Source: Paenibacillus sp. JJ-100
Lineage (GTDB): Bacteria; Bacillota; Bacilli; Paenibacillales; Paenibacillaceae
DNA length: 64,000 nt
Direction of reading: 5' to 3'
Assembly: GCF_948329825.1 (NCBI RefSeq)
Contig: NZ_CAOJCM010000004.1
Location: 372,001-436,000 of the forward strand
A model generated the notes under the pieces. The model was given only the letters and a program-made list of their open reading frames with translations. It had not been told where the DNA came from and did not search any database. A program made the translations under genes and the position numbers. Below, piece after piece: positions 46,352 to 55,836 of the stretch. The first letter of the stretch is position 1; each line of letters opens with the position of its first letter.

Positions 46352-46403
46352 CATCCCCCTGCGCAGCCGGTTGCATATCGGACTTCATAGGGGGATGTTT
46401 TTT
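46352..46403 (+). terminator. Rho-independent terminator
   Basis: CATCCCCCT (46352-46360) pairs with AGGGGGATG (46389-46397), followed by six Ts, after the queuosine-precursor transporter gene. Confidence 0.75.
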
Positions 46404-46478
46404 ATGTGGAATATGTTTCCTGTTTATTTGGTGTGATGTATTATTAACTGCATATTACCTTATATAAGGGGGATTGGC

Positions 46479-46832
46479 ATGTATTCCACACTGCGTTATA
46501 CACTGGAGAGCAACGGCACAACCTACGAGAATGAGAGTATTAATGCCTCGCTTTTGGTGGATTTGATTACCAATCTGGAATTGCAGGAATACGTGGTGCT
46601 TGAACCCTCGGAGCTGGTGGAGGGAAGCATGTATTTTCAAGCCGCTGCGCTGGAGGAGCCGGGACAAGTGGTGGCGGAGATCCGTTTGCAGGAAGGGGAA
46701 CATGGTTTCCGGCATTACAGCTATATGACGGCAGACACAAATGTGGTGCTTCAATGGTTTCTGGATTATTGGGGAAAGCAACAGCTGCCACAGCTGGAAT
46801 CCTGGCAGGACATCACGCATGAGCTGAGTTAA
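46479..46832 (+). CDS. Hypothetical protein
   Basis: A 117-residue soluble, acidic protein of unknown function (theoretical charge clearly negative). The N-terminus reads MYSTLRYTLESNGTTYENES, and the middle contains ELVEGSMYFQAAALEEPGQ and aromatic-rich HYSYMTADTNVVLQWFLDYW. The pattern suggests a mixed alpha/beta fold. No signal peptide or membrane segment is present. AAGGGGGA lies 8 bases upstream of the ATG. It is flanked by terminators on both sides, so it is monocistronic. Confidence 0.65.
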   Translation: MYSTLRYTLESNGTTYENESINASLLVDLITNLELQEYVVLEPSELVEGSMYFQAAALEEPGQVVAEIRLQEGEHGFRHYSYMTADTNVVLQWFLDYWGKQQLPQLESWQDITHELS

Positions 46833-46840
46833 TGGGAAGT

Positions 46841-46889
46841 AACAAAAGTCCCGCAACCTATGAGAACATGGGTAGCGGGACTTTTGTTG
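46841..46889. terminator. Bidirectional terminator
   Basis: AACAAAAGTCCCGC (46841-46854) pairs with GCGGGACTTTTGTT (46875-46888) between convergent genes, with T-rich ends on both strands. Confidence 0.85.
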
Positions 46890-46920
46890 ATGTTAGCATG
46901 TATGCGGCGGCCTTTGCTAA

Positions 46921-48009
46921 TTAGTCTGTCAGGATTTGCAGTTCTTTTGAATACGTCGTGAGCACCTCTACTCCCGTCTCCGTGACAAGAACGTCATCCT
47001 CAATACGTACGCCGCCTGCTGCGGTATAGATGCCTGGTTCGATGGTAAATACGGTTCCAGCCTGCAGCAGATCCTGATTCTCTCCATGCAAGGAAGGATA
47101 CTCGTGCACATCTATACCGAGTCCATGTCCGACACGGTGCATAAAACGCTCGCCGTATCCGGCATCGATCGTAACCTGCCGCGCGGCTTGGTCAACCGAT
47201 GCACAGGTAATGCCTGGTTTAACCACTTGAATAGCGGCTTCATTGGCGGCAAGCACGGTGTTATAGATGGTTCGTAGTTCCGGCGAAATCTCTCCAAATG
47301 CAAATGTACGTGTAATGTCCGATGCATATCCTCCGGCATATACGCCCATATCAAACATCAGCAGATCCCCGTGTTGCAATTTACGATCACCAGGCGTACC
47401 ATGCGGCAGGCCCGTTTTAGGGCCCGTCAGCACCATTGTATCAAAAGAAGGGCCGTCTGCTCCCAGTTTCTTCATCTGATATTCCATCTCGGCGACCAGC
47501 TCAATCTCGGTAACCCCTGCACGTACATGTGTGAGACCTTGACGCAGCGTCTCTTCAATCAGATAAATCGCATGGCGAATGCGGGCGACTTCATCCGGTG
47601 TTTTATTCACACGCAGCGAGCGCAGCAGCGAACCCACATCTTCAAAATGTGCACCGCCGAGTGCAGCGCTGAGCTGTTCATAACGCGAGACGGTGACGTA
47701 TTCTTTTTCCAAGCCTACCCGGCCCAGACGTCCCTTATATCGGTCAAACAGCGCATAGGGATTATCCGTGTCCGGATGTGTAGCAATGTTGGATACAGAA
47801 GAAGCCGCTGCTGCAGCATCCGCATCCAGTGCAGGTACGATTAATAAAGGCTCTTCGCCTCGTGCCAGCATCAAGCCCATAAAACGTTCATGTGGATTGC
47901 TTGCATACCCCGTGAGATAATAAATATGTTTTGGATCTGTAATTAGCATGGCGTCCAGGCCTTGCCGGGAGAGGTCAGCTTCCAGCCTTGTTAAAGGGTT
48001 TTGGTTCAT
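46921..48009 (-). CDS. M24 family Xaa-Pro peptidase
   Basis: A 362-residue metallopeptidase of the PepQ/YqhT type. The creatinase-like N-terminal domain (about residues 1-130, starting LDAMLITDPKHIYYLTGY) precedes the pita-bread catalytic domain. Metal ligands are visible in LMFDMGVYAGGYASDITRTF (two Asp), HRVGHGLGIDVHEYP (His), TIEPGIYTAAGGVRIEDDVL (two Glu). It cleaves N-terminal residues next to proline in dipeptides or short peptides. The ATG has GAAAGGTGG upstream. Confidence 0.93.
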   Translation of the reverse strand: MNQNPLTRLEADLSRQGLDAMLITDPKHIYYLTGYASNPHERFMGLMLARGEEPLLIVPALDADAAAAASSVSNIATHPDTDNPYALFDRYKGRLGRVGLEKEYVTVSRYEQLSAALGGAHFEDVGSLLRSLRVNKTPDEVARIRHAIYLIEETLRQGLTHVRAGVTEIELVAEMEYQMKKLGADGPSFDTMVLTGPKTGLPHGTPGDRKLQHGDLLMFDMGVYAGGYASDITRTFAFGEISPELRTIYNTVLAANEAAIQVVKPGITCASVDQAARQVTIDAGYGERFMHRVGHGLGIDVHEYPSLHGENQDLLQAGTVFTIEPGIYTAAGGVRIEDDVLVTETGVEVLTTYSKELQILTD

Positions 48010-48353
48010 AAGTGTAAACGTCCACCTTTCATATGTACTTTATCCAGAATAACGTCTGCTTCTTCTATTATAGAAGATGTTGGAGGAATTCTGAAATGGC
48101 GGGGGATCGGTGAGCGAGAAATGCATATTTTTACCGTTTAGGTGAAGAGTTGCAAGGGTAATACAGGGCGAAACCGCTCTACAAACGAGTCAGTGGCTGG
48201 ACTAAAGAAAGCATAGATTGAAATGGACAGTATAGAACAATGCTCACAGATAAAACAGTTACTGACCTTCAGAGATATATAACGTGTGGGAGAGAAGAGG
48301 ATCACTTTTTATGCTTAGGATAAAATTTAAACGGAAGGGGATCTCAGACGGTC
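48010..48353 (+). other. Intergenic region before the sugar dehydrogenase gene
   Basis: A 344-base gap between divergent genes. I see no gene, no convincing hairpin and no riboswitch signature. A weak A/T-rich segment near 48270-48340 may hold the promoter of the dehydrogenase gene. Confidence 0.3.
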
Positions 48354-49562
48354 ATGAACAATCGATTAACTGTACCGCTATATGCCTCGTTGCTTAGTAT
48401 GGCTCTGTTAACCGCATCTTGTGCTCCGGGTACTCTGAACTCAGGTTCACAACAGTTGTCTCAAGGCGAAGGAGCTGGTCAAAGACAGACGGCCAACGGA
48501 GGACATACGGAAACAGGAACTGGACAACGTGATGAGCAAGGGAGCGCGGTTGTTCCGTATCAAGCTTCTGTGCTGGTCGAAGGACTGGATGCACCTTGGG
48601 AGATTGTAACGGTTGGAGATGGACGGATGTTTGTTACGGAGCGCCCGGGTGTCATTCGAGTGATTAAGGATGGGAAGCTGGAGAAGGAGCCGTTGATTGA
48701 ATTGGAAGCCCCATTTAACGAAGAAGGTGAGGGCGGACTGCTCGGACTGGAGGCCGATCCAGACTTCGAGAGCAACGGATATCTGTATGTGTACCACTCG
48801 TATAAGGATGGGCAGGATATTGCGAATCGCGTGTTGCGGTTGAAGGTGACAGATGGAAAAGCGGTCATAGACAAAGAATTGCTGACAGACATTCCGGGCG
48901 GAGTTAACCATAACGGTGGGCGCATCAAAATCGGACCGGATCAGTTACTGTATATTACGACAGGAGAGCGTTATGAACCGGAACTGGCACAGAACCAGGA
49001 TAGCCTTGGTGGGAAAATACTGCGTATCGGTCTCGATGGATCGATCCCGTCAGATAACCCTTGGCCGAATTCCCCGGTATTTAGCATGGGACATCGTAAC
49101 GCTCAAGGGCTGGCATGGAACCCGGATAACGGATATCTCTATGCGACCGAACACGGTCAGCGCAACCATGATGAGATTAACCGGATTGTAGCCGGAGAAA
49201 ATTATGGTTGGCCCGAAGTAGAGGGCGACGATGATGCGAATGGAACCTATCAAGCTCCGCTGGCCCATAGCGGTAAGGACACCTGGGCACCTTCGGGTGT
49301 AGCCTTCATTACAGAGGGCCCGTGGGCGGGTTCATTGGTGGCTGCGAATCTGAGAGGAGAGCAGCTCCTTCGGGTTGTATTGTCAGCAGACGGTACGAAG
49401 GTCGAGCAGGTTGTCCCTTTTTTCCAAGATGAGTGGGGACGTATACGCAATGTCAGCGCCGGCGAAGAAGGTAAGCTGTACGTGTTAACCAACAATCGCG
49501 ATGGTCGAGGCTCGCCGCGTGACGGAGATGACAAATTAATTATACTTACTCCGATAGAGTAG
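48354..49562 (+). CDS. PQQ-dependent sugar dehydrogenase-like lipoprotein
   Basis: A 402-residue lipoprotein: signal core YASLLSMALLTASC with a lipobox near residue 23, then a low-complexity Gly/Gln linker and a six-bladed propeller of the soluble glucose dehydrogenase-like type. Landmarks are LDAPWEIVTVGDGRMFVTER, RVIKDGK, NEEGEGGLLGLEADPDF, GVNHNGGRIKIGPDQLLYIT, GHRNAQGLAWNP and GDPHDGD-like GRGSPRDGDDKLI. These proteins oxidise sugars outside the cell, when supplied with PQQ. Whether this strain makes PQQ is not shown. Confidence 0.88.
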   Translation: MNNRLTVPLYASLLSMALLTASCAPGTLNSGSQQLSQGEGAGQRQTANGGHTETGTGQRDEQGSAVVPYQASVLVEGLDAPWEIVTVGDGRMFVTERPGVIRVIKDGKLEKEPLIELEAPFNEEGEGGLLGLEADPDFESNGYLYVYHSYKDGQDIANRVLRLKVTDGKAVIDKELLTDIPGGVNHNGGRIKIGPDQLLYITTGERYEPELAQNQDSLGGKILRIGLDGSIPSDNPWPNSPVFSMGHRNAQGLAWNPDNGYLYATEHGQRNHDEINRIVAGENYGWPEVEGDDDANGTYQAPLAHSGKDTWAPSGVAFITEGPWAGSLVAANLRGEQLLRVVLSADGTKVEQVVPFFQDEWGRIRNVSAGEEGKLYVLTNNRDGRGSPRDGDDKLIILTPIE

Positions 49563-49687
49563 TACTCTTTGCAATCCCCAAAAAAAGCTGCCCCAGTCAG
49601 AATATCGACATAGGACAGCTTTTGAATTGAAGGATTATTAACCACCCGTTGTTTATCATTTATTCAGGTTCAGAAGGGAAGGCGTTC

Positions 49688-50551
49688 ATGTCCATTCAAA
49701 CAGCTATTGTAACGGGGGCCAACTCCGGTATGGGTTTGGCTACCACGATTGAACTTGCACGGCAAGGTTATCACGTCATTATGGCCTGCCGCAGTGAAAA
49801 GAGAGGACAGGAGGCGCTTCAGCAAGCGCTGAACCAGTCGGGCTCCTCTAAGATTGAACTTATGTTGTGTGATTTGGGTTCACTGGACAGCATACGTAAG
49901 TTTGCCCATCGTTTCCGCGAGCATTATGACCAGTTGGACGTGCTGGTTAACAATGCTGGGGTGGTAATGATGAAACGCAAGGAAACATCGGACGGCTTCG
50001 AGCAGTGTATCGGCATTAACCATCTTGGACATTTTCTACTGACCTTGCTACTGGTTGAACCGTTAAAGGCCTCCAATCAGGCGCGCATTGTGAATGTATC
50101 TTCAGGTGCATATAAGGTCGGGCGTATTCATTTTGATGACCCGCATCTACACAAAGGATATAATCCATTCAAAAGTTACGCCCAGTCGAAGCTGGCGAAC
50201 GTGCTGTTCACCCGTTCTCTTGCTCGAAGACTAGAGGGAACTTCCGTTACAGTTAACTGCCTGCATCCAGGTGCGGTAGGAACCAGTATCGGAGTGGATC
50301 GGAGCACTGGCTTCGGTACTCGCATTATGGCGCTGGTAAGCAAGCTCCCCTTTTTTCAGAGTCCCGAGGAAGGGGCCAGGACAGCCCTATATCTGGCAAC
50401 AAGTCCAGACGTTAAAGGCGTGACCGAGCGTTATTTCTATCAGCAGAAGGAGCAGCCTCTCAAAGACCATGCGTTGGATGATGAGGCAGCCCAGCGGTTA
50501 TGGACGTGGAGTGAAGAGCAGGTTGGACTGGGAGAGAACGAAAGGATATAA
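49688..50551 (+). CDS. Short-chain dehydrogenase/reductase
   Basis: A 287-residue SDR related to retinol dehydrogenase-like proteins. The cofactor motif TGANSGMG, the NNAG motif VLVNNAGVV and the catalytic YAQSK with a preceding Ser are in place; NVSSGAYKVG provides the catalytic serine. Arg in ACRSEKRG favours NADP(H). The substrate is unknown. The start ATG 49688 has GAAGGGAAGG upstream; a TTG at 49649 is not needed. The downstream 100 bases contain two direct copies of a GCWAATTAGYTGCAG sequence. Confidence 0.9.
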   Translation: MSIQTAIVTGANSGMGLATTIELARQGYHVIMACRSEKRGQEALQQALNQSGSSKIELMLCDLGSLDSIRKFAHRFREHYDQLDVLVNNAGVVMMKRKETSDGFEQCIGINHLGHFLLTLLLVEPLKASNQARIVNVSSGAYKVGRIHFDDPHLHKGYNPFKSYAQSKLANVLFTRSLARRLEGTSVTVNCLHPGAVGTSIGVDRSTGFGTRIMALVSKLPFFQSPEEGARTALYLATSPDVKGVTERYFYQQKEQPLKDHALDDEAAQRLWTWSEEQVGLGENERI

Positions 50552-50606
50552 CTTGTTGAGATTCTCTTGGTCTTCAAAGTCTCACATGCTTACCTCACTC
50601 CACCCC

Positions 50607-50644
50607 GCAAATTAGTTGCAGAAGTATCCGCTAATTAGCTGCAG
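50607..50644. repeat. Direct repeat pair
   Basis: GCAAATTAGTTGCAG (50607-50621) and GCTAATTAGCTGCAG (50630-50644) are 13/15 identical and 23 bases apart. They lie between two converging genes, and their role is unclear. Confidence 0.55.
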
Positions 50645-50655
50645 CAACATCATGT

Positions 50656-52578
50656 TTAAACTTTGTTCTTCACGGCTTCCTGAATGTCCCGGATAAACTC
50701 ATCAATGCGCTGCATGCCTTGATCCACCTGGCCGTAAGCTCGGACAGAGACGGACGAGGCATGTTTTTCTTGTTCGCCAAGCACGAGCGAGTAGGGCACC
50801 TTTTGCATCTGGGCCTCTCGAATTTTGTACCCGAGTTTCTCGCTGCGTAAGTCTGTCTCCACACGTATACCCGCCGCTCGAAGCTGGCTCTGCACCTCAA
50901 GTGCATAATCTGCATAGTGATCTGACACAGGAATCAGCTTCACTTGTACAGGGGCAAGCCAGAGCGGGAATGCACCTGCATAGTGTTCTGTCAGAATGCC
51001 AATAAAGCGATCAATTGAACCATAGATGGCCCGGTGAATCACGACAGGACGGTGTTTGAGGCTATCTTCGCCGATATATGTGAGGTCGAATTTTTCTGGC
51101 ATTTGAAAATCAAGTTGAATCGTTCCGCATTGCCAGCTGCGCTTCAGCGCATCGAGGATATGGAAGTCAATCTTGGGTCCGTAGAAGGCACCGTCTCCCT
51201 CGTTAATGCGGTATTTCACCCCGCGGGCATCCAGCACATTGCGCAGCGCCTGTTCCGCTTGTTCCCATAATTCCTCCGAGCCCATGGAATCCTCTGGGCG
51301 TGTGGATAGTTCAATTGTATAGTCAAAACCAAAGATGTCGTACATCCGTCCAATCAGCGAAATCGCTTGATTGATCTCGTCTTCGATCTGTTCCGGCATG
51401 ACATAGAGATGGGCATCATCCTGGCAGAATGTTCTTACACGCATCATGCCATTCAGGGCACCTGAAAATTCATGACGGTGGACCTGACCGAATTCCATCA
51501 TGCGAATGGGCAATTCGCGATAGGAATGCAGTGTGTTTTTGAAAATAAGCATATGTCCAGGACAATTCATCGGTTTCAATGCGAAAGTGGCATCATCCAC
51601 GTCTGCAAAATACATATTGTCCTTATAATGCTCCCAATGCCCGGACTGTTCCCACAGGCGGTTGTTCATCATTAGCGGAGTACGAACTTCCTGATAGCCT
51701 TCTTGCAACTGTAGATCCCGAGAGAATTGCTCCAGCTCTGTACGAATAGTCATACCTTTCGGTAAATAGAAGGGCATACCCGGGGCCTCTTCGGAGAACA
51801 TGAACAGCTCCAGTTCCTTGCCAAGTTTACGGTGATCCCGTTTCTTCGCTTCTTCCAGCATGTGAAGATGCTCATCCAGTTGGGCTTTATTCGGAAAGGC
51901 AGTTCCGTAGATACGCTGCATCATTTTGTTGTCCGAATGTCCTCGCCAGTAGGCACCTGCAACCTGTAGCAGCTTAAACGCTTTGATGCGGCCAGTAGAG
52001 GGAAGATGAGGGCCACGGCACAAGTCGAAAAATTCACCTTGTTCATAGATCGAGAGCTCAGCGTCTTCAGGCAGATCGCGGATAAGCTCCAGCTTGTAAG
52101 GGTCCTGGATTTCCTCGAATCGATGAATGGCCTGCTCGCGGCTAACGACTGTACGACAGATTGGAAGATTTTCCTGAATGATCTTGTGCATTTCCCGCTC
52201 AATGGCAGCCAGATCACTGATAGAAAGGGAATGTTCCAGATCGACATCATAGTAAAATCCATCTTCAATGACAGGGCCGATACCTAGCTTCACTTGGTCT
52301 GCACCGTACAAACGTTTCAGCGCCTGAGCCAGTACATGAGCTGTACTATGACGGTATCGATACAAGCCTTCCTCACTGTCCAGTGTAACGATGATTAATT
52401 CGCAGTCTTGCTCCAGCTTCTCGTTCAGATCGACATTTCGGCCGTTTACGATGCCGCCGATGGCTTGTTTTCCAAGGCTAGTGCTGATCGAAGAGGCAAC
52501 CTCACCCACAGTCAGGCCTGCTCTAAAAGAACGTGACGCCCCACCTTGTAGTTTAATTTGAATCATTAATTCTGGCAT
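50656..52578 (-). CDS. thrS: Threonyl-tRNA synthetase
   Basis: Class II synthetase of about 640 residues. Order: TGS domain (about 1-63), an editing SAD domain near 70-225 (HSTAHVLAQALKRLYG, then RGPHLPSTGRI), the catalytic core with motif 2 (RHEFSGALNGMMRVRTFCQD) and zinc ligands such as the Cys in MNCPGHML, and an anticodon-binding domain from about 535. The start is ATG 52578, with GGAGAG 8 bases upstream; the frame could begin at 52614 but that lacks a binding site. Expression is controlled by the T-box leader upstream. Confidence 0.96.
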   Translation of the reverse strand: MPELMIQIKLQGGASRSFRAGLTVGEVASSISTSLGKQAIGGIVNGRNVDLNEKLEQDCELIIVTLDSEEGLYRYRHSTAHVLAQALKRLYGADQVKLGIGPVIEDGFYYDVDLEHSLSISDLAAIEREMHKIIQENLPICRTVVSREQAIHRFEEIQDPYKLELIRDLPEDAELSIYEQGEFFDLCRGPHLPSTGRIKAFKLLQVAGAYWRGHSDNKMMQRIYGTAFPNKAQLDEHLHMLEEAKKRDHRKLGKELELFMFSEEAPGMPFYLPKGMTIRTELEQFSRDLQLQEGYQEVRTPLMMNNRLWEQSGHWEHYKDNMYFADVDDATFALKPMNCPGHMLIFKNTLHSYRELPIRMMEFGQVHRHEFSGALNGMMRVRTFCQDDAHLYVMPEQIEDEINQAISLIGRMYDIFGFDYTIELSTRPEDSMGSEELWEQAEQALRNVLDARGVKYRINEGDGAFYGPKIDFHILDALKRSWQCGTIQLDFQMPEKFDLTYIGEDSLKHRPVVIHRAIYGSIDRFIGILTEHYAGAFPLWLAPVQVKLIPVSDHYADYALEVQSQLRAAGIRVETDLRSEKLGYKIREAQMQKVPYSLVLGEQEKHASSVSVRAYGQVDQGMQRIDEFIRDIQEAVKNKV

Positions 52579-52589
52579 GTGTACCACTC

Positions 52590-52990
52590 TCCAATGTTTG
52601 TAATGGAAGCGCAAAAAACACCCGTCCCGGAGAAGGGACGAGTGCGCTTAGCTCGTGGTTCCACCCTAATTTGGTTATGGTACTTCCGCTTCGACCAACC
52701 GCCGCAAACAGAAAACATCATAACCCTCATTGGAATCCGTTATCGGGGATCAGGCGGTGAGCTCTACTGATCCTTGATGCAAATATCCTGTGAGGACAGT
52801 TGGTTCAAAGAGGTTCGAGACCACGGCTGCAGAGGGGTAACTTCGGTCCGTTCGCTGAAGAAGGTTTCACCAATCCCCTCTCTCTCTGGGCAGCACGCAA
52901 ACGAAATCATGTCTCTGGTCATCGCCAAATATGAATGGATGCAGCGATATGAACTGTATAAAAGTTCAAGGACGTTGATCCAGTACATTC
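52590..52990 (-). promoter_or_regulatory. T-box leader of thrS
   Basis: The T-box core AGGGTGGAACCACGAGC (52651-52667 on the minus strand) is present, followed by a terminator hairpin CTCGTCCC(ttctcc)GGGACGGG with a run of Ts at about 52613-52642. Upstream, a long Stem I region carries GATTGGTGAAA near 52870 and AGAGAGAGGGG. Uncharged tRNA-Thr would bind and allow the antiterminator. The specifier codon is probably ACC, but I cannot place the loop with confidence. The 5' limit is approximate. Confidence 0.9.
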
Positions 52991-53083
52991 AATATTTTAA
53001 TCGTTCATGTGGAACAGGTGTTACTTGAGTGTCGATTATAAAGACTGAAAATGGAAAGGTCAAGCGCAATGTTCAAAAAACAT

Positions 53084-54847
53084 TTATTGTTTTTTTTCGG
53101 TACGCTCATCCCAGATCAATCGAATCACGGTTCCTTCACCCGGCGTGGAATGTACCTCGATCCGGCCGTTCATCGCTTCGATCAAGCCTTTGGTCACGGC
53201 CATTCCTAGTCCAGATCCAGTGTCCGACGTGCCCGTATCCGTCCCCCGATAATATCGTTCGAACAGCTTCCAGACCGTCTCCGAATTCATGCCTGTTCCA
53301 TTATCGGTGAACTCGATTGTGAAATTTCCGTCCCCTTCACCAGCTTGCACACGTACAACAAGTTTGGCTTCGGGCGGGTTGTGGAGCAAGGCATTCGCAG
53401 TGAGATTATCTACGATTCGTTCAAAAGAAGGTACGTGCACCAGACCGTATATGGGCCCGTCAGCGGATTGAAAAAGTAGACGCCCTTCTCCATAGGCGGG
53501 ATTGTGCTCCGTCCGCTGCAAGAGGTCACGAAGTAACGCATTTACGTCAGTTCGCTCCACTTCGGGCTGATACCCTCCGCTCCGCAACCGATAAGTCATG
53601 GCGAGATCGGTCACAAGTCGATCCATGTACATCGACTTGTCTACCATAATCCTTGCAAACTCCTTCACTTCATCTGTCGTCCAGCTATATTTGTCCGTCT
53701 CGAGCATATGAGCATATCCCTGAATGGAAGAAAGGGGTGTCTTCAGATCATGTGTAATACCTGCAATCCATTCCTCTCGCAAGGAATCGGTCTGTTTGCG
53801 CTGCTCCTCATCTTGCTTGAGCGTAAGAGACAAAGCTTGCATAGAATGAAGCACTTCGGCATATACCCGGAATTTTCGTTTCCATTTCCCATTACGATGT
53901 TGGCTTCTGGGCAGGCCCGAAGCTCCTGTAGGTTCTTCATAATGCCCTTGCTCTAGACGCTGCAGCCATTGAAGCATATGCAGCATGGGCGAGCCGAATC
54001 GATTGGCATACCATAGAGCCAGCAGAACGAGCAGGATGATGATGGATAAGATCAGAACAATCAATGCCGGTTCCAGAATGAAAGCGTAGGGGTTCTCCAG
54101 ATCACCTGCGGAATAATCTACGGGCACACTCAGCATCCAAGTCGTTTCATTCTGGTCGTCGTACCATGTGGCGACAGCTACCCCCGTACGATTGGGATAT
54201 CGCATCTGGAGTACGAGATTCTGAATGCTGTATTCTTCGGGAACACCCATAGCTGGTTTGTTGTAGGAGGCTGTTTCCCTCCCGTAGGCGTCCAGTATTT
54301 GAATATAGGCACCTGCGTTGCGGAGTGTTTCTTGTTCAGCAGGGTTCACTAGAAGTTGGCCGCGTGTATACGAGAGGTCTGGACGGATCTGATCCAGCAG
54401 TGACCTGGCAGCATTCCGTTCTCCATATAACAAGGTGAACATCTGTCCATCCTTTTCCCGAATCATCATGTACAGCTGGTATGGAAAAGGCGTCTCGGCT
54501 TCCCAGTATGCAATTAATTCCCCAGGCTTATAGTGATCTGGTACGTCAGGGGGGACGTGATAACCGTCAATGACATAACCTTTTTCATCGAGTACCTGAA
54601 GCCAACCGTGGTTTTTATCTACCTGTCTAAGTAGATCGGGATCGTATCGTATAGTGTTGTCTGGCATAATCTCGGCAGTGCTGATGAGTTGATCCAATCC
54701 GCTGTTTGCGAAATCATCCACGATATTCACTTCATTGACTTTTTGCAAAACCCAGATCGTGACCATAGTTCCTAGCAAAATAATCAGAATGACCGTGACT
54801 GTGAGCATGCCGATGAATCGAGTCATTAATTTGCGGCGTATGTTCAT
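53084..54847 (-). CDS. Two-component sensor histidine kinase
   Basis: A 587-residue membrane kinase. A first transmembrane segment (about residues 11-35) precedes a long extracytoplasmic region of about 230 residues, then a second segment near 265-292. The cytosolic part has the dimerisation domain with phospho-His in GITHDLKTPLSSIQGYAHML, the N-box NLTANALLHN, and G boxes DNGTGMNSETVW and GSGLGMAVTKGLIEA. The large outside region suggests it senses an external signal. The stop lies after the response-regulator stop overlap; the start overlaps the regulator's TGA (ATGA). Confidence 0.92.
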   Translation of the reverse strand: MNIRRKLMTRFIGMLTVTVILIILLGTMVTIWVLQKVNEVNIVDDFANSGLDQLISTAEIMPDNTIRYDPDLLRQVDKNHGWLQVLDEKGYVIDGYHVPPDVPDHYKPGELIAYWEAETPFPYQLYMMIREKDGQMFTLLYGERNAARSLLDQIRPDLSYTRGQLLVNPAEQETLRNAGAYIQILDAYGRETASYNKPAMGVPEEYSIQNLVLQMRYPNRTGVAVATWYDDQNETTWMLSVPVDYSAGDLENPYAFILEPALIVLILSIIILLVLLALWYANRFGSPMLHMLQWLQRLEQGHYEEPTGASGLPRSQHRNGKWKRKFRVYAEVLHSMQALSLTLKQDEEQRKQTDSLREEWIAGITHDLKTPLSSIQGYAHMLETDKYSWTTDEVKEFARIMVDKSMYMDRLVTDLAMTYRLRSGGYQPEVERTDVNALLRDLLQRTEHNPAYGEGRLLFQSADGPIYGLVHVPSFERIVDNLTANALLHNPPEAKLVVRVQAGEGDGNFTIEFTDNGTGMNSETVWKLFERYYRGTDTGTSDTGSGLGMAVTKGLIEAMNGRIEVHSTPGEGTVIRLIWDERTEKKQ

Positions 54848-55608
54848 ATCGATGACACACTGCCCGGCTGAACCAGTTTGTAGCCCAGACCACGCACATT
54901 GATGAGGAATGCCGGATGGGAGGGATTAGCTTCTATCCGTTCCCGAATGCGATGGATATGCACCATGACGGTATTATCATCACTAATGGCTTCCGAACCC
55001 CACACGCGTTCATACAGTTCCGATTTAGTGAAAATTCGGTTGGGATGTTTGCAGAAGAAGAGCAGCAGCTGGAACACCAGTGCCGGACAAGTTACCACTT
55101 TCCCTTCAACGCGCAACTCTCCGGCCAACTCGTGCACCTGAAAACGTCCGTAATCATATATGGCCCCTTTTGGCACACCTGATAATGACGTTTTTACGTG
55201 CTCCGAAACTTCCGGTTGAGACAATCCCGTTCGGGAAGGCAGGTAGCGATTCAGTAATGACTTAATCCGTGCGACCACTTCAAGTGGGTTAAAGGGCTTA
55301 ACTACATAGTCATCTCCACCAACTGCAAAGCCAGTCAGCTTGTCATAGTCTGTCGTTTTGGCGGTCAAAAACAGAATAGGTGCATCTGTGACCTGTCTTA
55401 AAAAAGGACAAATTTCCAATCCACTTTTACCCGGAAGCATGATGTCCAGAATGATGCAGTGATAGGTTTTATTTCGGCATGCTTCAAGTGCAGCCTCACC
55501 TGTTGTCACTGTATCGATATGGTGAAACTGCTCTTTGAGTAGAACGGTTTTGAGCATATGTAGAATGGCCTGTTCATCATCTACAAGCAGCAATGAGACA
55601 TGATCCAT
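54844..55608 (-). CDS. OmpR-family response regulator
   Basis: A 254-residue regulator: receiver domain 1-120 with acidic pair in LLLVDDEQAI, phospho-acceptor Asp in ILDIMLPGKSG, and the conserved Lys in DDYVVKPFNPLE, then a linker and a winged-helix DNA-binding domain from about 150 (ELYERVWGSEAISDDNTVMVHI). It overlaps the kinase start by 4 bases. The divergent M23 lipoprotein gene about 190 bases away is a plausible target, consistent with a cell-envelope role. Confidence 0.93.
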   Translation of the reverse strand: MDHVSLLLVDDEQAILHMLKTVLLKEQFHHIDTVTTGEAALEACRNKTYHCIILDIMLPGKSGLEICPFLRQVTDAPILFLTAKTTDYDKLTGFAVGGDDYVVKPFNPLEVVARIKSLLNRYLPSRTGLSQPEVSEHVKTSLSGVPKGAIYDYGRFQVHELAGELRVEGKVVTCPALVFQLLLFFCKHPNRIFTKSELYERVWGSEAISDDNTVMVHIHRIRERIEANPSHPAFLINVRGLGYKLVQPGSVSSI

Positions 55609-55836
55609 CGTGTTACATTGACCTCCTAACTAGCATCTTGCATTGCAGTATAGTTCCCATCATATCATTTCAAGCGTGCCTTGGGCTGTGTAAACCGTCT
55701 TAACAGAACCTTAATTCTGAATGGGAAATTGGTTATTGAGAGTTTATCTCGAAGTAAGATGGCGTTACACGTAGCGTAAGATTTATTTCGTAGAGTGAAG
55801 TCAAGGAACTTATTTCTAAGAAAAGGGGTGTTGGAG

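Noticed and set aside
53029..53310. Plus-strand frame upstream of the thrS leader
   Set aside because: It is antisense to the sensor kinase gene and has no recognisable features.
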